In this document: positions 34,004 to 36,078 of the stretch, piece by piece
Layout of the letters: each line of letters starts with the position of its first letter
Position numbering within the stretch: the first letter of the stretch is position 1
Source of the DNA: CAZMCH01 sp964564735
GTDB taxonomy: Bacteria > Poribacteria > DTPJ01
NCBI GenBank assembly: GCA_964564735.1
Contig: CAZMCH010000038.1
Span: 1-36,078 of the forward strand
Direction: 5' to 3'
Length of the DNA stretch: 36,078 nucleotides
The notes under the pieces: generated by a model
What the model was told of the DNA's origin: nothing
What the model saw: the letters and a program-made list of their open reading frames with translations, nothing else
Database searches by the model: none
Made by a program: the position numbers and the translations under genes

Positions 34004-35395
34004 TTATTTCCTTGATTCAGCCTGCAATTTTGCCGCTTGTTCAGGATTTCCAATATGTAATGTATCATAAGCCTGTTGTGATGTCTTAAATGCACCAATA
34101 CCAGCATGACCGTGCCAATCACCTTGAGTAAAGATTGGATCAGTCAAGCCAGTTTCTTTTTCACGTTTTGCGATCCATGCTTCCATACGTCCTTTTAGAT
34201 AAGCAACAACATCAGGGCAGGATTCCGCAAGATTGTTATATTCCTCAGGGTCTTCTATGAGATTATATAACTCAACTTCGGGCTTGAAATGGAAATCAGG
34301 CTCAAGCGCGACTATCAGCTTCCATTCAGGAGTTCGCCATCCATGTTTGCGCATCCATGTGCATTCTGTAATATAAAGTTCACAGCTTTGCGAAGGCACT
34401 TTACCTAACATCATCGGAACTAGGCTTGATCCGTCAAACTTGATGTCAGATGGAATATCAGCCAAATCAAGCAAAGTAGGAACAAGATCATGATGCAGAC
34501 AATAACCGTCAACAGCCCTTCCAGCAGGCACTTTGGATGGGTAACGTATTATCAATGGAACATGCAAAGTGCAGTCATATAAACCATGATGATCAAACCA
34601 ACATTCATGGTCGTAAAGCGTTTCTCCATGATCAGAATTAATAACGACTATGGTATCATCAAGGATACCATGCTTTTCTAGGGCAGTGAATATTGTTTGG
34701 ATACATGCGTCCATATACGCCACAGCACCATCATATTGGGCAATCATATAGTCTTTATCGGTTATGCCCGGTGGCATCCATTCTGCAAAGAAATCACAAA
34801 ACGGTTTGAATGTCATAACGGGTTTCATGGATTCATTGTTTGGGTCACATTCGTTTCCATGATAAAACATTCTTTCGTATGGTGCAGGAGGAAGATAAGG
34901 AGCATGTGGATCCATGTGACGCAATAGAACAAAGAAAGGTTTTTCATCATTAACGAGACGGTCAAGTTCGGGAATAAAAACATCATTCAAGTTTTGTGCT
35001 TTTGGGCTTCGTCCTTGATTCCAACTGCCCCAACCGGGGAAATTAATGTATTTATCAAATCCTCTTGATGCTGGATTGCCCTCAAATCCAACGCTTGTAG
35101 TGTTATAACCTTGATCTCTTAATATTTCTGCCAGTGTGCGCACTTCTGGACGCAAAGGTCCTTTATGTCTCAAAGCTACGACTTGTGATGTGAATAAATC
35201 CATTCCAGTAAGCATTGCGCAATATCCGCTTGTAGTTGGGATATTCGCGCTAAAGGCATTTTCAAATAGAGTTCCTCCCTGCGCAAATAAATCCATGTGT
35301 GGCGTTGTGAATCTTTCGTATCCATAGCAACTCATATGGTCTGCACGGAGAGAATCAATACCAATAATTAATATATTGGGTTTATGATCTGCCAT
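34004..35395 (-). CDS. Sulfatase-like hydrolase of the alkaline phosphatase superfamily, atypical active site
   Basis: 463 residues. NILIIGIDSLRADHMSCYGYERFTTP, FFVLLRHMDPHAPYLPP, VVINSDHGETLYDHECWFDHHGLYDC and HVPLIIRYP are standard sulfatase-fold motifs with metal ligands. The formylglycine signature [C/S]-x-P-x-R is absent: the equivalent site reads N51-I-P-T-T55. A formylglycine sulfatase is therefore unlikely. A Thr at 54 or 55 could be the nucleophile, as in phosphoryl or phosphoethanolamine transferases, or the protein may hydrolyse another ester. No signal peptide is present, so it is cytoplasmic. GAAAGGAGA precedes the ATG. Confidence 0.85.
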   Translation of the reverse strand: MADHKPNILIIGIDSLRADHMSCYGYERFTTPHMDLFAQGGTLFENAFSANIPTTSGYCAMLTGMDLFTSQVVALRHKGPLRPEVRTLAEILRDQGYNTTSVGFEGNPASRGFDKYINFPGWGSWNQGRSPKAQNLNDVFIPELDRLVNDEKPFFVLLRHMDPHAPYLPPAPYERMFYHGNECDPNNESMKPVMTFKPFCDFFAEWMPPGITDKDYMIAQYDGAVAYMDACIQTIFTALEKHGILDDTIVVINSDHGETLYDHECWFDHHGLYDCTLHVPLIIRYPSKVPAGRAVDGYCLHHDLVPTLLDLADIPSDIKFDGSSLVPMMLGKVPSQSCELYITECTWMRKHGWRTPEWKLIVALEPDFHFKPEVELYNLIEDPEEYNNLAESCPDVVAYLKGRMEAWIAKREKETGLTDPIFTQGDWHGHAGIGAFKTSQQAYDTLHIGNPEQAAKLQAESRK

Positions 35396-35923
35396 TTTCT
35401 TAATTCTCCTTTCTGCAATTTAATTGAGGCATGGTCATAAATAAAGTCTTGATTTTGTTGAGTTTTTGAGATACTTCGCTTCTCTCAATATGACAAAATG
35501 GCGACAAAACTGACATAAATTGTCATTCTGAAAGAGCAAAGCGATTGAAGAATCTTATCTTTTGAATTATGACCAAACCTTATTTAATTCTATAATAATT
35601 CCAGAAATAGCTTTCCTACTTTAAAAACTGAAGCCTCTTCACTTCATTCAGGGTGGCAATTTGTTGTCATTTTGAGCAAAGCGAAAAATCTTCTTTAGGG
35701 ATTTCATCTCAAATTTCTCAATTCACATTATCCCTCACCTATCACGATATATATAATTGATAGAATCGTTCACAAGTGCTTTCAAAAATCAGAGCCAATC
35801 TACGTTACGTAATCACTGAAAATCAACGGTCTATTTTCTTCTTATAACGTTTAAGAGTTACACAAAAAAAACATATTACAAGTCCCGAAGGGACGAAACA
35901 TTTATAGAAAAACTATCCATGAA
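35396..35923. other. Intergenic stretch with scattered repeats
   Basis: No gene seen. It has two copies of a TGTCATTCTGA...GCAAAGCGA...GAATCTT repeat (35521-35560, and a degenerate copy at 35663-35694) and a small GTCCC-GAA-GGGAC dyad at 35882-35894. This repeat type is widespread in metagenomic bacterial genomes. Confidence 0.5.
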
Positions 35924-36078
35924 AACTTACCATAATTCCCCCTTTATTAAGGCAACTTACTATAATCCCCCCTTTATTAAGGCAACCTATCATAATTCCC
36001 CCCTTTTAAGGGGAACTTACTGCAATTCCCCCCTTTTAAGGGGAACTTACTGCAATTCCCCCCTTTTAAGGGGAACTT
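35924..36078. repeat. Tandem array of 30-bp palindromic units running off the window
   Basis: Five complete units (starting at 35924, 35954, 35984, 36014, 36044) and part of a sixth. The right-hand units read AACTTACTGCAATT followed by CCCCCCTTTTAAGGGG; the left-hand units are diverged (CCCCCTTTATTAAGGC). The last two complete units are identical, so expansion is recent at that end. Confidence 0.95.

Overview
The window reads as accessory DNA from an uncultured AT-rich bacterium, and the run of ten Ns at 8376-8385 shows it is a scaffolded assembly. The right half (sulfatase-like hydrolase, Gfo/Idh/MocA oxidoreductase, sugar epimerase, enolase-superfamily dehydratase, a large carbohydrate-enzyme-like protein, PDZ/HEAT lipoproteins, many intergenic palindromic repeats) resembles Poribacteria/PVC-type or related metagenomic genomes. 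That placement is an impression and not a proof. Perfect sigma70-type promoters and Shine-Dalgarno sequences are present throughout.

Layout. Bases 1-5440 hold a decayed type III restriction-modification module: a res gene with an in-frame stop and an apparent internal deletion, then a beta-class DNA methyltransferase (mod). The methyltransferase is split inside its SAM-binding motif by a 419-residue intein that carries a DUF559 nuclease. Palindromic repeat arrays are inserted in frame at two places in the intein, and a related array in inverted orientation fills the res-mod spacer. Bases 5533-18678 are one tight co-directional CRISPR operon of subtype III-D: cas6, cas10 (GGDD present, no HD nuclease domain), cas7, csx10 (cas5), cas11-like, cas7, cas7, csx19, cas7, then a CARF-family protein (frameshifted at an A8 run), an unrecognised six-helix membrane protein, cas2, and a reverse transcriptase-Cas1 fusion. 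A consensus promoter and leader (18675-18987) lead into a 19-repeat, 18-spacer array (18988-20434).

Bases 20435-21443 are a graveyard of an IS630-like element and related miniature elements. A fMet/Leu tRNA pair on the minus strand has its own perfect promoter and terminator. Then come two PDZ/HEAT lipoproteins and a GNAT acetyltransferase (minus), the large carbohydrate-enzyme-like gene (minus), an enolase-superfamily dehydratase and a HicBA toxin-antitoxin pair (plus), a broken secreted-protein gene, and a minus-strand block of CDF transporter, oxidoreductase, epimerase and sulfatase-like hydrolase. The window ends in a 30-bp tandem repeat array that runs off the edge.

How the genes fit together. 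Csx10, Cas11, the four Cas7 paralogues, Csx19 and Cas10 should form the crRNA-guided RNA-sensing complex, with crRNAs cut by Cas6. On target binding, Cas10 should make a cyclic oligoadenylate. Since Cas10 lacks an HD nuclease, the output probably runs through that messenger, and the adjacent CARF plus membrane protein pair is the natural candidate effector. RT-Cas1 and Cas2 should add spacers, potentially from RNA. The most interesting candidates are the CARF/six-TM pair and the intein colonised by in-frame palindromic repeats.
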